Assembly (NCBI RefSeq): GCF_015751785.1
Contig: NZ_JADOTY010000001.1
Span: 3,038,001 to 3,102,000 of the forward strand
Direction: 5' to 3'
Length of the DNA stretch: 64,000 bases
Source: Micromonospora vinacea
GTDB taxonomy: Bacteria; Actinomycetota; Actinomycetes; Mycobacteriales; Micromonosporaceae
Shown here: positions 41,121 through 50,267 of the stretch, in pieces
How positions within the stretch are numbered: the stretch's first letter is position 1
Layout: each line of letters starts with the position of its first letter
Made by a program: the position numbers and the translations under genes
Notes under the pieces: model-generated
Databases searched by the model: none
Told to the model about the DNA's origin: nothing
What the model saw: only the letters and a program-made list of their open reading frames with translations

Positions 41121-42098
41121 ATGCCCAGTCTCGACCGCCGACGCTTCCTGCGCGACGCCGCCGCCACCACCGCCCTGGTCTCCGCCGGTGGCCTCGCCGC
41201 CGGAGTCGCCACCCCGGCCCAGGCCGCGCCCACCACCGCCGCGTCCGCGCCGACCGCTCGCCGCAAGGGGGCGGTCAGCTTCCGCTGGTGGGGTACGGCC
41301 GGCTGGCGCGTCGACATCGGCGACCGCACCGTTCTCGTCGACCCGTTCCTCAGCCGGATCGACACCGGGCTGTTCACCGGCGCGTTCCGGACGGACACCC
41401 CGTTGACAGTGCGCACCGACGTGATCGACCCACGCGTCGACCGGGCCATGACGGTGCTGGTCACGCACACCCACTGGGACCACTTCATGGACGTGCCGTA
41501 CATCGCCGAGCGCACCGGCGCGCGGGTGTTCGGCACGCTGACCGCGTACCACCTGGGGTTGGCCTACGGGCTGCCGTCGACGCAGCTCAGCGCCGTGAAG
41601 GGTGGGGAGGTGCTGGACTTCGGCGACCACAGCGTCGAGGTGGTCGGCTCGCTGCACAGCCGCAACCCGTCGTACTCGGTCGCCTTTCCCGGGGTGCGGG
41701 TGACCCAGCCGCCGCAGCCGGCCACCATCGCGGACCTGCCGGAGGGTGACACGCTGGGCTACCTGCTGCGGGTCGACAGCGGTCCGTCGGTCTACTTCAC
41801 CGGGGCCAGCGACGTCGCCGAGCGGAACCTCACCGGCCTCGCGCCGGACGTGGCGATGGTGGCCATGCAGAGCGCCACCACCACCGGCGACTACCTGCCC
41901 CGCCTGCTGGCCGGTCTCGACTACCCGAAGGTCGTGGTGCCTGTGCACTACGACAACTTCGAGACGGCATTGCAGAACCCACCGGCGGTCGCCCCGACCG
42001 ACCGCACCCGGCTGAACGAGATGATCGCGGCGGTGCGCCGGATCTCACCGCGCAGCCGGGTGCTGGTGCCCGAGTACGAGACCGCGTACCACTTCTGA
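41121..42098 (+). CDS. Tat-exported metallo-beta-lactamase-fold hydrolase
   Basis: 325 aa. Tat signal: R-R-R-F-L-R-D at residues 6-12, then a hydrophobic region ending AQAAP. The MBL metal motif H116-T-H118-W-D120-H121 is present, with further ligands in VGSLHSRN and VYFTGASDVAERN and a final VHYDNFE. It resembles UlaG-type/MBL-fold hydrolases, here exported in folded, metal-loaded form. The physiological substrate is unknown. It is a single gene ending before a strong terminator. Confidence 0.85.
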   Translation: MPSLDRRRFLRDAAATTALVSAGGLAAGVATPAQAAPTTAASAPTARRKGAVSFRWWGTAGWRVDIGDRTVLVDPFLSRIDTGLFTGAFRTDTPLTVRTDVIDPRVDRAMTVLVTHTHWDHFMDVPYIAERTGARVFGTLTAYHLGLAYGLPSTQLSAVKGGEVLDFGDHSVEVVGSLHSRNPSYSVAFPGVRVTQPPQPATIADLPEGDTLGYLLRVDSGPSVYFTGASDVAERNLTGLAPDVAMVAMQSATTTGDYLPRLLAGLDYPKVVVPVHYDNFETALQNPPAVAPTDRTRLNEMIAAVRRISPRSRVLVPEYETAYHF

Positions 42099-42106
42099 CC
42101 AGCTCC

Positions 42107-42136
42107 GGTGGGGGTCGCCGGGCGGCGACCCCCACC
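42107..42136. terminator. Strong bidirectional terminator
   Basis: GGTGGGGGTCGCC (42107-42119) and GGCGACCCCCACC (42124-42136) make a 13-bp stem with a GGGC loop, between the convergent MBL and DUF1697 genes. It can end both transcripts. Confidence 0.85.
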
Positions 42137-42140
42137 CCGG

Positions 42141-42680
42141 TCAGGAGGCGGTCATCTCCGCCAGGGCCCGCACCGACTTCCAGTTGCGGGAGGTGGCCAC
42201 CACGCCCAGCTTCTTCTCCAGGTACGCGTTCGTGAACTTCGACCGCCCGTAACCGCCGTCGACGTAGTGCAGGAACACCTCCCGGCCGGTCACCGTGAAC
42301 GACACGTTCTCGCCGCCGGGCACGGTGAGGGCGTCCACAGTCGACTTCTGCGGTGCGGTGGCGAGGAAGGCCACCAGCAGTCGCGTCGGGTCGTCCTCCC
42401 GGTCGGCGTACGGGTTGCCGCCGGCGATCGCCGCCAACTCCCGACCGCTGCGCACCAGCACCGGCACTGTCAGCGCCAGCTCGTCGGTGAGCGCCCGCGC
42501 GATCCCGGCGGCCAGCTTCTCCGCGTCACGCACCGAGCTGCCGAATGCCACGTTGCCGCTCTGCAGGTACGTCGTGACGTCCTCGTGCCCGAGGTCGGTG
42601 ACGATCTGGCGCAGGTCGGCCATCGCCAGCCGGGTGGTGCCGACGTTGACCCCGCGCAGCAGGGCGACGTACCGGGTCAT
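42141..42680 (-). CDS. DUF1697 family protein
   Basis: 179 aa. Signature YVALLRGVNVG at the start and DVTTYLQSGNVAF about residue 40, then VLVRSGRELAAIAGGNPYA, and RSKFTNAYLEKKLGVVATSRN in the C-terminal half: the standard layout of DUF1697, a small alpha/beta protein of unknown function widespread in actinobacteria and often plasmid- or transposon-free. Cellular role unknown. Starts with an ATG preceded by GAGGAG. Confidence 0.9.
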   Translation of the reverse strand: MTRYVALLRGVNVGTTRLAMADLRQIVTDLGHEDVTTYLQSGNVAFGSSVRDAEKLAAGIARALTDELALTVPVLVRSGRELAAIAGGNPYADREDDPTRLLVAFLATAPQKSTVDALTVPGGENVSFTVTGREVFLHYVDGGYGRSKFTNAYLEKKLGVVATSRNWKSVRALAEMTAS

Positions 42681-42708
42681 GGCTCCTCCTCGGGTGCGGA
42701 CGACCCGC

Positions 42709-43377
42709 TCAGCGTAGGCCGCCCGGCCCCACCAGGCCCGTCTCGTACGCGACGATGACCAGTTGCGCCCTGTCGCGTACCGCCAGCTTGGTCAGCAGCC
42801 GCCCGACGTGCGTCTTGACGGTGGCCTGGCTGAGGTTGAGGTGCGCGGCCAACTCCGCGTTGGACAGGCCCCGGGCGATCAGCGCGAGCACCTCCCGTTC
42901 CCGATCGGTCACCCCGTCCAGCTGCCGTGGCAGCGGCCGGGTCGGCTCCGGCTGCCGGGCGAACTCGTCGATCAGCCGACGGGTCACCGTCGGCGCGAGC
43001 AGCCCCTCCCCGGCGGCGACCACCCGGATCCCGGTCAGCAGGTCCGCCGGTGGGGTGTCCTTGAGCAGGAACCCGCTCGCCCCGGCGCGCAGCGCCCCGT
43101 AGACGTACTCGTCGAGGTCGAACGTGGTCAGGATGATGACCCGGGTGTCGGCCGTCGCCGGGTCGCCGCAGATCCGCCGGGTCGCCTCGATGCCGTCCAT
43201 CTCGGGCATCCGGACGTCCATCAGCACCACATCCGGCCGGTGCTGCCCGGTCAACGCGACCGCCTGCACGCCGGTGCCCGCCTCGCCGACCGTTGTGCAG
43301 TCCGGGCTGAGGTCGACCAGCAGCCGGAAACTGCCGCGCAGCAACGCCTGGTCGTCGGCGATCAGCACGCGGATCAC
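42709..43377 (-). CDS. NarL-family response regulator
   Basis: 222 aa. Receiver domain: IADDQALLRG acidic pocket, phospho-Asp in VVLMDVRMPEMDG (about residue 54), T in ILTTFD and K in FLLKDTPP. LuxR-type HTH C-terminal: LTDREREVLALIARGLSNAEL-like region (read here as VTDREREVLALIARG followed by VKTHVGRLLTKL). The GTG start overlaps the histidine kinase stop (GTGA), so the two are coupled. The pair is divergent from the MacB/FtsX exporter and probably controls it. Confidence 0.9.
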   Translation of the reverse strand: MIRVLIADDQALLRGSFRLLVDLSPDCTTVGEAGTGVQAVALTGQHRPDVVLMDVRMPEMDGIEATRRICGDPATADTRVIILTTFDLDEYVYGALRAGASGFLLKDTPPADLLTGIRVVAAGEGLLAPTVTRRLIDEFARQPEPTRPLPRQLDGVTDREREVLALIARGLSNAELAAHLNLSQATVKTHVGRLLTKLAVRDRAQLVIVAYETGLVGPGGLR

Positions 43378-44585
43378 GCGGCCACCCGGTAGGGCAGGCT
43401 GGCCGTCACCGCGAAACCACCGTCGGAGCGGGGGCCGGCGCGGAACTCCCCGCCGTGCAACGCCACCCGTTCCCGCATGCCGATCAAACCGTGCCCCTCC
43501 CCGCCGAGCAGGACCGGCCGCTGGCCGTCGTCGGTCACCTCCACGCGCACCTCGTCGGGCAGGACGGTCACCGTAGCCCGGCAGGCGGCTGGCGCCGCGT
43601 GTTTCACCACGTTCGTCACCGCCTCCTGCACGATCCGGTACACAGCGAGGCCCACCGACTCCGGCACCGCGCCGGCCGGCTCGTCCCGCCGCACGTCGAG
43701 CCGCACGTCGACGCCGCCGATCGCCGCCTGCCGGGCGAGGGCCGGCAACTCGTCCAGCCCCGGCGTCGGCGCGTACGGGCTGTCCTCGCGCAGCACACCG
43801 AGCACCCGCCGCACGTCGGTCAGCGCGGTGCGGCCGGTCTCCTCGATGACCCGGAGCGCGGCGCCCGCCTCACGGGGGTCGGCCTCGGCGACGTGGTTGG
43901 CGACGGCCGCCTTCACCACGATGAGGCTCAGCGTGTGCGCGACCACGTCGTGCAGCTCGCGCGCCACCCGCAACCGCTCCTCGGTGGCCGCCTGACGGAC
44001 CAGCTGGTCGCTCTGCCGGGTGGCGAGGGCGCGTCGCTCCCGGATCAGCCAACCGATCACCCAGGCCGGCGCGACCATGACGGCGGCGTAGACGACAGCG
44101 CCGGTGCGCGACCAGAGGTCGCCCGCTGTCAGCACCAGGCCGACGCTCACCAGCGCGAGACAGCCGGCGGCGCAGAGCATCGACCGGCGGGTGGGTGTCG
44201 CCACCGCCACCGTGTAGAAGGACAGGCCGATGGCGAACGCCGGCGCGGCGGCCGCGAAGTTGGGTATCACCCCGGTGATCAGGGTGACGGTGGTGATGGA
44301 GCTGATCACGACGGCCACCGTCATCGGCCACCGTCGCCGGACCGCCAACGGCAGCCCGATGGCCATCCCGACCAGCACGGACACCCAGAGCGGCTCGTCC
44401 ACGCCGCCGTGCAGCGGCGACTCCAGCGCCGCGTACGGGCAGAGCAGCCCACCGACGGCCACCGCCAGCACGGCGTCCACGATGTACAGGTCCACCGGCC
44501 GCATCCGTCGGGTCAGCAGGAGAGCGGTCACCCGTCGAACGGTAGCGGCCGGCAGGGACGGCCGCGTCCGCCTGCGGGTCGTCAT
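43374..44585 (-). CDS. NarL-type sensor histidine kinase
   Basis: 403 aa from the ATG at 44585. Four to five TM helices occupy residues about 25-170 (VDAVLAVAVGGLLCPYAAL, LWVSVLVGMAIGLPLAV, VAVVISSITTVTLITGV, FAIGLSFYTVAVATP). The HisKA_3 dimerisation motif RVARELHDVVAHTLSLIVVK holds the phospho-His. The HATPase region has VYRIVQEAVTNVVKHA and GHGLIGMRERVALHGG. Two-component partner: the 42709 regulator. It senses an unknown envelope signal, likely linked to the adjacent exporter. Confidence 0.9.
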   Translation of the reverse strand: MTTRRRTRPSLPAATVRRVTALLLTRRMRPVDLYIVDAVLAVAVGGLLCPYAALESPLHGGVDEPLWVSVLVGMAIGLPLAVRRRWPMTVAVVISSITTVTLITGVIPNFAAAAPAFAIGLSFYTVAVATPTRRSMLCAAGCLALVSVGLVLTAGDLWSRTGAVVYAAVMVAPAWVIGWLIRERRALATRQSDQLVRQAATEERLRVARELHDVVAHTLSLIVVKAAVANHVAEADPREAGAALRVIEETGRTALTDVRRVLGVLREDSPYAPTPGLDELPALARQAAIGGVDVRLDVRRDEPAGAVPESVGLAVYRIVQEAVTNVVKHAAPAACRATVTVLPDEVRVEVTDDGQRPVLLGGEGHGLIGMRERVALHGGEFRAGPRSDGGFAVTASLPYRVAA

Positions 44586-44597
44586 CCCGTAGGACGA

Positions 44598-44698
44598 CGT
44601 AACGGCGTGTGCGGCCGTCGACTCCACCCGGGGGAGGGCCGGAAAGTGCCCGCCCCGGCCCGACGCGCCGCATCCCCGGCGTTCGGCACCGTAACGGT
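44598..44698. promoter_or_regulatory. CGTAACGG direct repeats in the divergent kinase/exporter region
   Basis: CGTAACGG occurs at 44598-44605 and at 44690-44697. The second is embedded in a dyad ACCGT-A-ACGGT at 44688-44698 directly before the ABC ATPase start. The copies sit near the starts of the two divergent operons and are candidate binding sites for the response regulator. Confidence 0.4.
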
Positions 44699-44699
44699 C

Positions 44700-45449
44700 A
44701 TGACCACAGACACGGTGACCCTGACGGGGCTGCGCGCGGTGTACGGCACCGGAACCCGGCGGGTGACGGCGCTCGACGGCGTGACCACCGGCTTCGCCGG
44801 CGGCACGTTCACGGCGGTGATGGGCCCCTCGGGTTCGGGGAAGTCCACACTGCTGCACTGCGCGGCGGGGCTGGACCGCCCGACCGAGGGGATCGTCACG
44901 ATCGACGGCACCAGCCTCAACGACCTGGGCGAGGACGAGCTGACCCGGCTGCGGCGGGACCGGATCGGCTTCGTGTTTCAGGCGTTCAACCTCGTGTCCA
45001 CGCTGACCGCCGCGCAGAACGTCGAGTTGCCGTCGCGCCTGGCCCGCCGCCGCGCGCCGGCCCGGGACGTGGCTGCCGCCCTCGACGCCGTCGGACTCGC
45101 CGACCGGGCCGGACACCGGCCAAGTGAGCTGTCCGGTGGCGAGCAGCAGCGCGTCGCAGTGGCCCGAGCGTTGATCACCCGTCCGGCGGTGGTCTTCGCC
45201 GACGAGCCGACCGGGGCGTTGGACAGCGCCGCCTCCCGGCAGGTGCTTCGACTGCTGCGGGCGCTCGTCGACGACCACGGGCAGACAGTGGTGATGGTGA
45301 CCCACGATCCCGCCGCCGCCGCGTACGCCGATCGGGTCGTCCTGCTGGCCGACGGTCGCGTCGTCGACGAGTTGACCGGCCCGATCACCGCCGCCGTCGT
45401 CGCCGCGCGGATCGCCGAGCGGGAAACCGTCGCGGAGTCGTCGTGCTGA
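44700..45449 (+). CDS. MacB/LolD-type ABC transporter ATPase
   Basis: 249 aa from the ATG at 44700. Motifs: Walker A GPSGSGKSTLLHC, Q-loop VFQAFNLVSTLTA, signature LSGGEQQRVAVARAL, Walker B VVFADEPTGALD, H-loop VMVTHDPAAAAYADRVV. This is the FtsE/LolD/MacB ATPase class, which pairs with FtsX-type permeases. It overlaps the FtsX gene by 7 bp. The function is likely export of peptides or lipids, or envelope stress relief, under the divergent NarL-type system. Confidence 0.9.
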   Translation: MTTDTVTLTGLRAVYGTGTRRVTALDGVTTGFAGGTFTAVMGPSGSGKSTLLHCAAGLDRPTEGIVTIDGTSLNDLGEDELTRLRRDRIGFVFQAFNLVSTLTAAQNVELPSRLARRRAPARDVAAALDAVGLADRAGHRPSELSGGEQQRVAVARALITRPAVVFADEPTGALDSAASRQVLRLLRALVDDHGQTVVMVTHDPAAAAYADRVVLLADGRVVDELTGPITAAVVAARIAERETVAESSC

Positions 45450-47866
45450 GCGTCCGGCGGTCGGCCAGCGCGTTCGTGGCCGTCGCCATCGGGGTCATGC
45501 TGGTCGCGGCGGCCACTCTGCTGCTCGCCTCCGGGCGTCCGCAGGTGCCGGACCGGTTGGCGCGGGCGGCGGTAGTGGTGCAGAGCCCCGAGGCGGGCGC
45601 GTCCCCGGACGAGTTCGTGCCGACCCGGCCGTGGTCCGCCAGCGTTGCGGCGGAGTTGGTCGGCAGGCTGGCCGGTCTGCCGGACGTGGTGGCGGCGGTG
45701 CCGGACCGCACCTTCTACGCGCAGCCGCTCGTGGACGGCCGGCCCTCGGCCTCCGACACCGGGCGGGAGGACGCCTACCAGGGGCACGGCTGGTCCAGCG
45801 CCCAGTTGGGTGGGCTGCGCCTCACGGCCGGCGAACCACCCCGCCGGCTCGGCGAGGTGGTCGTCGACAGCGCGCTCGGGCTGCGCGCCGGCGCGCCGGT
45901 CACAGTGCTGACCGCCGGGGGCCCGGAGTCGTACACCGTCACCGGTCTGGTCGACGGGCCCGGCGTCCATGTCGCGGACGCTGTCGCCGCCGCGCTCGCG
46001 CCCGGCGTGCGGGCCATCGGGCTGGTGCTCGCCCCGGGCGCCGATCCCGAGCGGGTCGCCACGGCGGCTCGCGGAGTCGTCGGCGACGACGGTCGGGTGC
46101 TCAGCGGTGCCGCCCGGGGTGCTCTGGAGCCGCGCGGCGACGCCCGTACCCGGTGGATCGGCATGCAGGTGCTCACCGCCACGGCGGCCCTCGCCGGTTT
46201 CGTCACTGTGTTCGTGGTCGCCTCCACCTTCGCGTTCACCATTGCGCAGCGCCGCCGTGAGCTTGGCCTGCTGCGCGCCGTCGGCGCCACCGGGCGCCAG
46301 GTCCGCCGCATGGTGTACGCCGAGGCGCTCACCGTCGGCGTCTCGGCGGGGCTCGTCGGCCTGCTGGTGGGCGCGGCGCTCGCCCCGCTGCTGGGTCGGC
46401 TGCTCGTCGACGTCGGCTACGAACCGTCGACCTTCCGGGTCCGCTACGAACTCTGGCCGGTCGCGGTCTCGCTCGCCGCCGGGCCGGTGATCGCGCTGCT
46501 GGCCGTCTGGTCGGCGTCCCGCCGGGCGGCGCGGGTCCGCCCGTTGGAGGCGTTACGCGACGCCGCTGTGGAGCAGCGCTCGATCGGGCGGCTGCGCGCC
46601 GCCGCCGGGGTGCTGCTCGTCGCGGCGGGCGCCGCGCTCAGCGTGGGCGCGGCGACCGCGGACGAGGCGCGGGTGGGGGCGCAGTACGCGCTCTACGCGG
46701 TGATGGCGTTGGTGGCCGGCGCCACAGTGCTCGCCCCGGTGGTGGTCGGGCCGCTGGTGTGGCTGCTGCGTTCCCCGGTGCGTCGGCCCGGTGGCGCGAT
46801 CGGGATGCTGGTCCGGGGCGGGGCGTTGACAGCGACCCGGCGGACCGCCGCCATCGCCGCGCCGGTGCTGCTCACTGTCGCGTTCGCGGTGCTGGTGTCC
46901 GGGATGGTGCGCACCACCACCGCCGCGTACGCGGCAGGTCGGGCGGACAACGTGAACGCCGGCTGGATCGTCGTGCCGGACCGCGCGCCCGGCCTGTCCG
47001 ACCGGGCCGTCGCCGCGACCGGTGGCACCGCCCTCCTGCCGACCACCGTCTACCGCACCGACCCCGGAATGTCGCCGCCGGACCGGCCGATGACCGCGCT
47101 CGGCGTGGACCCGGAGGGCTTCGCCGCCGCGAACCGGGTGCTCACCGTCGTCGCCGGCTCGCTCGACGACCTGAGAGGTGACGACACGGTGGTGGTCACC
47201 GCGTCGGCGAACCGGCTGCCGTCCGAGCCGTACCCGGTGGTCTTCGCCGACGGGACGTCGGTGTCGTTGCGCGTCGTCGCCGTGGTCACCGACACGTCGA
47301 TCCCCGGCGACCTGCTCGTGCCCCGGGCCGTGGTGCGAGCCCACGACCCGTCGGCGCTGACGTCCACCGTGTACGTCCGGGACCGGATCGATCCGCCGGT
47401 CGGCGCGCGGATCGTCGACGTCCCGGGCTGGGCGGCCGAGGCGGATGCCGCCGAGGACCGCCTCGTCTGGCTCTTCACAGTGCTGCTGATCGGGGTGTCC
47501 GCCGGCTACGGGGCCATCGCGGTGGCCAACACGCTGCTGCTGGCCGCCGCCGGCCGCGCCGCGGACCTGCGGCTGATCCGGATGGCCGGGGCGACCCGAC
47601 GGCAGGTCATCTGGCTGGTCACTGCGGAGTCCGCACTGGTGGTCCTGATCGGCGCTTTGCTGGGTGGTGCTGTCGCGTTCGTCGGTCTGCTCAGCATCAG
47701 GGCCGGCCTCGCCGAGCAGGTCGGCGCCCCCGTCGACCTGGTGGTGCCGTGGCCGGTGGTCGCCGGGGTGGTGGGGCTGTGCCTGCTGCTCGCGGTGCTG
47801 TCCAGTGTGCTGCCGACGTGGCGGCTGCTGCGTCACCGTCCCGCCCGGTCACCGGTCGGCGGATGA
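45443..47866 (+). CDS. FtsX/MacB-like permease with two FtsX modules
   Basis: 807 aa. An N-terminal TM (SAFVAVAIGVMLVAAATLLL) is followed by an extracytoplasmic loop of about 200 residues. Then comes a first FtsX domain of three TMs (FVTVFVVASTFAFTIAQ then LGLLRAVGATGRQVRRMVYA). After a middle TM region and a second external loop, the C-terminal FtsX domain repeats the motif as RLIRMAGATRRQVIWLV. It mechanically couples ATP hydrolysis by the partner ATPase to periplasmic work. The GTG start lies inside the ATPase gene end and it is followed by an overlapping small TM gene. Confidence 0.88.
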   Translation: MLSVRRSASAFVAVAIGVMLVAAATLLLASGRPQVPDRLARAAVVVQSPEAGASPDEFVPTRPWSASVAAELVGRLAGLPDVVAAVPDRTFYAQPLVDGRPSASDTGREDAYQGHGWSSAQLGGLRLTAGEPPRRLGEVVVDSALGLRAGAPVTVLTAGGPESYTVTGLVDGPGVHVADAVAAALAPGVRAIGLVLAPGADPERVATAARGVVGDDGRVLSGAARGALEPRGDARTRWIGMQVLTATAALAGFVTVFVVASTFAFTIAQRRRELGLLRAVGATGRQVRRMVYAEALTVGVSAGLVGLLVGAALAPLLGRLLVDVGYEPSTFRVRYELWPVAVSLAAGPVIALLAVWSASRRAARVRPLEALRDAAVEQRSIGRLRAAAGVLLVAAGAALSVGAATADEARVGAQYALYAVMALVAGATVLAPVVVGPLVWLLRSPVRRPGGAIGMLVRGGALTATRRTAAIAAPVLLTVAFAVLVSGMVRTTTAAYAAGRADNVNAGWIVVPDRAPGLSDRAVAATGGTALLPTTVYRTDPGMSPPDRPMTALGVDPEGFAAANRVLTVVAGSLDDLRGDDTVVVTASANRLPSEPYPVVFADGTSVSLRVVAVVTDTSIPGDLLVPRAVVRAHDPSALTSTVYVRDRIDPPVGARIVDVPGWAAEADAAEDRLVWLFTVLLIGVSAGYGAIAVANTLLLAAAGRAADLRLIRMAGATRRQVIWLVTAESALVVLIGALLGGAVAFVGLLSIRAGLAEQVGAPVDLVVPWPVVAGVVGLCLLLAVLSSVLPTWRLLRHRPARSPVGG

Positions 47867-48918
47867 CCGCGCCCCCGCGTGGGCGGTCGGGCCGCTACCG
47901 TCCACTGATGCGATCCGCGCGCCCGGTCGGGCTGCTCCTCTCCGCCGCCGCCGTCGTGCTCTGGGCGTACGGCATGACCACGTGGCAACCGCTGACCGAG
48001 CCACTCGGCCCGTGGTCGGAGCACCTGCCGGGCAACAACGCCTACTGGGCGCGTGACCTGCGGTTCATGGCGATCATGGCGGTGCCGCTCGGGTTGGTGC
48101 TGGCCGGGCGCGGGCAGGTGCGGTGGAGCGGCCCGGCGGTGGTGCTGGGCGGCTGCTGGATCGCCGCCGACGTGGCGATCGACCGGGCCGACCTGATCGG
48201 CGTCGACGCGACGGTGCGGCTCGCCGTCGCCGGCTGCGCCGTGCTCGGCGTGGTCGCGGCGATTCTGCTCTGGTGGGAGCGCCGCACGCCGCAGACGCGG
48301 GAGCCTGGCACGCCTCCGGCGGCCGACCGGCGGGTGCTGACCGGCGCGGCCTGCGTGGCCGGGGTGCTGACACTGGTGGCGGCCGGGATGGAGTCACCGA
48401 CCGACCGGGAGCCGGAGCTGAACCAGGGTGCCCTGGCCACCGCGGCGCTGCTGGTGGTCCTGGCCGTCGGCGCCGCGCTGGCGGCGGCTCCGGCGCGGAC
48501 CCGGGCCCGGGTCGGCCTGGCGGCCGGCCTCACAGTGGCGGGCCTGCTCGGCGTCGGGCTGGTCCGTGCCGCCGCGCCCGGCGAACGACTCCTGCCGGAG
48601 GCCGCTCTCGGGGCGGTGCTGCTCACCGGGGTCACACTGCTGGCCTGGGACTGGCCGGGCGGTCGACCGATCTGGTGGCACCACGCCCTGGCCGCGCTCA
48701 TCGCGTTGGTGGGCCCGGTGGTGTTCCTGGTGGCCACGGCCGTCCCCATGATGATCATGCTGCCGATCGGCTCGACGTTCACCGAGCTGGCCGGCAACAG
48801 CCCGATCCACGCCGCCGACTCCGACCTGCTGGTCTCCCTGGTCGGCCTGATCGCCGGGCTGGGAATGGCACTGCTGTTGGCCCGGCCGACCGTCGAGGAC
48901 CGCCGGAAGCTCCGCTAG
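47863..48918 (+). CDS. Polytopic membrane protein of unknown function
   Basis: 351 aa from the ATG at 47863 (ATGA overlap with the FtsX stop), or from the ATG at 47908. About ten hydrophobic segments (GLLLSAAAVVLWAYGM, MAIMAVPLGLVLAGRG, LTGAACVAGVLTLVAAGM, ALIALVGPVVFLVATAV, LLVSLVGLIAGLGMALLLA). It is coupled to the MacB/FtsX exporter and may be an accessory membrane factor, but no family is recognised. It converges on the SOUL gene with 1 bp between stops. Confidence 0.7.
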   Translation: MTAPPRGRSGRYRPLMRSARPVGLLLSAAAVVLWAYGMTTWQPLTEPLGPWSEHLPGNNAYWARDLRFMAIMAVPLGLVLAGRGQVRWSGPAVVLGGCWIAADVAIDRADLIGVDATVRLAVAGCAVLGVVAAILLWWERRTPQTREPGTPPAADRRVLTGAACVAGVLTLVAAGMESPTDREPELNQGALATAALLVVLAVGAALAAAPARTRARVGLAAGLTVAGLLGVGLVRAAAPGERLLPEAALGAVLLTGVTLLAWDWPGGRPIWWHHALAALIALVGPVVFLVATAVPMMIMLPIGSTFTELAGNSPIHAADSDLLVSLVGLIAGLGMALLLARPTVEDRRKLR

Positions 48919-48919
48919 C

Positions 48920-49483
48920 TCACTCGACGACCGGCAGCACCACCTCGTTGCGGCGCAGGAACCACGGCTTCCACGGCGGGTCGAAGCGCGCGTACCGGAT
49001 GGCGCCGGTCGGTTGCAGGCCGGCCGCGGTCACCGACCGGCCGAGCATGGTGGCCCGCTGGCTGAACGCCTGCTCCGTCCACCGCCCGGAGAACCGCATC
49101 GCCGCCGCCAGCCGGGCCGGAACCGCACGGATCCGTACCCGGGCATCCACCGGCTCGGGCAGGGTGGCGGTGGTGAAGGTGGCCGGCATGACGAACTGGA
49201 TCAGGTACGCGCCCGGCCACTCACCCTCGATCTGCACCACCGGCACGGTCATGGCGATCTTCTCCGAGTCGCTGGCCGCCGCCATCGCCGGCGCGGCGGA
49301 GCCGATCGGGTGCCGCGCCCGATTGGCACCACCGATGTACGCGGCCAGCGGCCGGAACGCCTCGATCGGCGCCCGGGTGAACGACGCCTGGATCTGCATC
49401 TCGGCCACCAGGTGGGCGGGGTACCGGCGCAGCTCGAAGCCGGGGTGTCGGGACACCACCCGGTACGGCTGCTGTTCGGTCAT
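48920..49483 (-). CDS. SOUL-family heme-binding protein
   Basis: 187 aa from the ATG at 49483. The SOUL/HBP fold signature is visible: YRVVSRHPGFELRRYPAHLVAE, RPLAAYIGGANRA, KIAMTVPVV, IQFVMPATFTTATLPEPVD and FRRNEV-like end (WKPWFLRRNEVVL). SOUL proteins bind heme or tetrapyrroles and are common in actinobacteria as single genes of unknown role. It is cytoplasmic here, without a signal peptide. Confidence 0.88.
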   Translation of the reverse strand: MTEQQPYRVVSRHPGFELRRYPAHLVAEMQIQASFTRAPIEAFRPLAAYIGGANRARHPIGSAAPAMAAASDSEKIAMTVPVVQIEGEWPGAYLIQFVMPATFTTATLPEPVDARVRIRAVPARLAAAMRFSGRWTEQAFSQRATMLGRSVTAAGLQPTGAIRYARFDPPWKPWFLRRNEVVLPVVE

Positions 49484-49515
49484 CGCGCGGCTCCCAGGGT
49501 CTACTGGGACAGACG

Positions 49516-50265
49516 CTACCGCCCGTCCGCCTCCCGCTCTGCCGAAGTCGGCCGCTCCGGCCCGGAGGCGAGGGCCCTGGTGGTCAACCGCCAGTACTGC
49601 CGCTTGCCCTCGTCGCGCAGCACCACACCGATCTGGCCCAGCTCGCGGCGCAGCTCCCGGGCGTCGTCGCGGCGGTCCCGCTGGATCGCCCGTTCCCGGG
49701 CGCGCAGCAGCGCGTCCGCGCCGGCCGGCAACCCAGGCAGGTCCGGAACCCACAGCCGGTACGCCGACCGGTGCGGGTCGTCGTCCGCCCAACCCCAACC
49801 GTGCTCCCGGAACGCCGCCGCCAGTTTCGCGGACGGCAGGTCAGTGGACTCCCGGACCAGTTCCGCGCCGTCGGCGTCGAGCAGCACGAGGTGTTTGTCG
49901 GCGAGGAAGACCACCCGGGTGTCGACCCGGGCGATTGTCCGGTTCTCATCGGAGCGGCGCAGCTGGACCTGCGCCCCGTCGACGGTGACGATCAGCCGTT
50001 CGGCGGTGCCGATCCCGGCGATGACCAGGCCGGCAAGGACGCCCGCCGCAATGGTGCCGGCGGTGGCCTGCGGCTCGGGCAGCCGGTCCAGCCACTCGAT
50101 CAGGTCGCCGAACGGCTTCCAGGGCAGCCGGGCGAGCCAGCCCGTCGCCGCCGCGAGGAGCCATCCGGCGCCCGCGCCGAGCAGTGGGAAGCCACCCCAG
50201 AGGACCGCCAGCTCCAGCGGGCCGCCGCTGACCACGGTGCGCGGACGGTAGCTGGCCATCTCCAT
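49516..50265 (-). CDS. YqeB-family membrane protein
   Basis: 249 aa from the ATG at 50265. Two TM segments (LAVLWGGFPLLGAGAGWLLA, ATAGTIAAGVLAGLVIAGIG) flank a short external loop WLARLPWKPF. A cytoplasmic domain follows with VFLADKHLVLLDADGAELVR and FREHGWGWADDDPH, as in actinobacterial YqeB-like proteins. No catalytic residues are known. It begins 2 bp after the ABC permease stop and is part of that operon, which is divergent from the second NarL-type two-component system. Confidence 0.7.
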   Translation of the reverse strand: MEMASYRPRTVVSGGPLELAVLWGGFPLLGAGAGWLLAAATGWLARLPWKPFGDLIEWLDRLPEPQATAGTIAAGVLAGLVIAGIGTAERLIVTVDGAQVQLRRSDENRTIARVDTRVVFLADKHLVLLDADGAELVRESTDLPSAKLAAAFREHGWGWADDDPHRSAYRLWVPDLPGLPAGADALLRARERAIQRDRRDDARELRRELGQIGVVLRDEGKRQYWRLTTRALASGPERPTSAEREADGR

Positions 50266-50267
50266 GG

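Noticed and set aside
43455..44699. Upstream extension of the MacB-type ATPase frame
   Set aside because: Composition is shadow-like and overlaps the histidine kinase; the true start is 44700.
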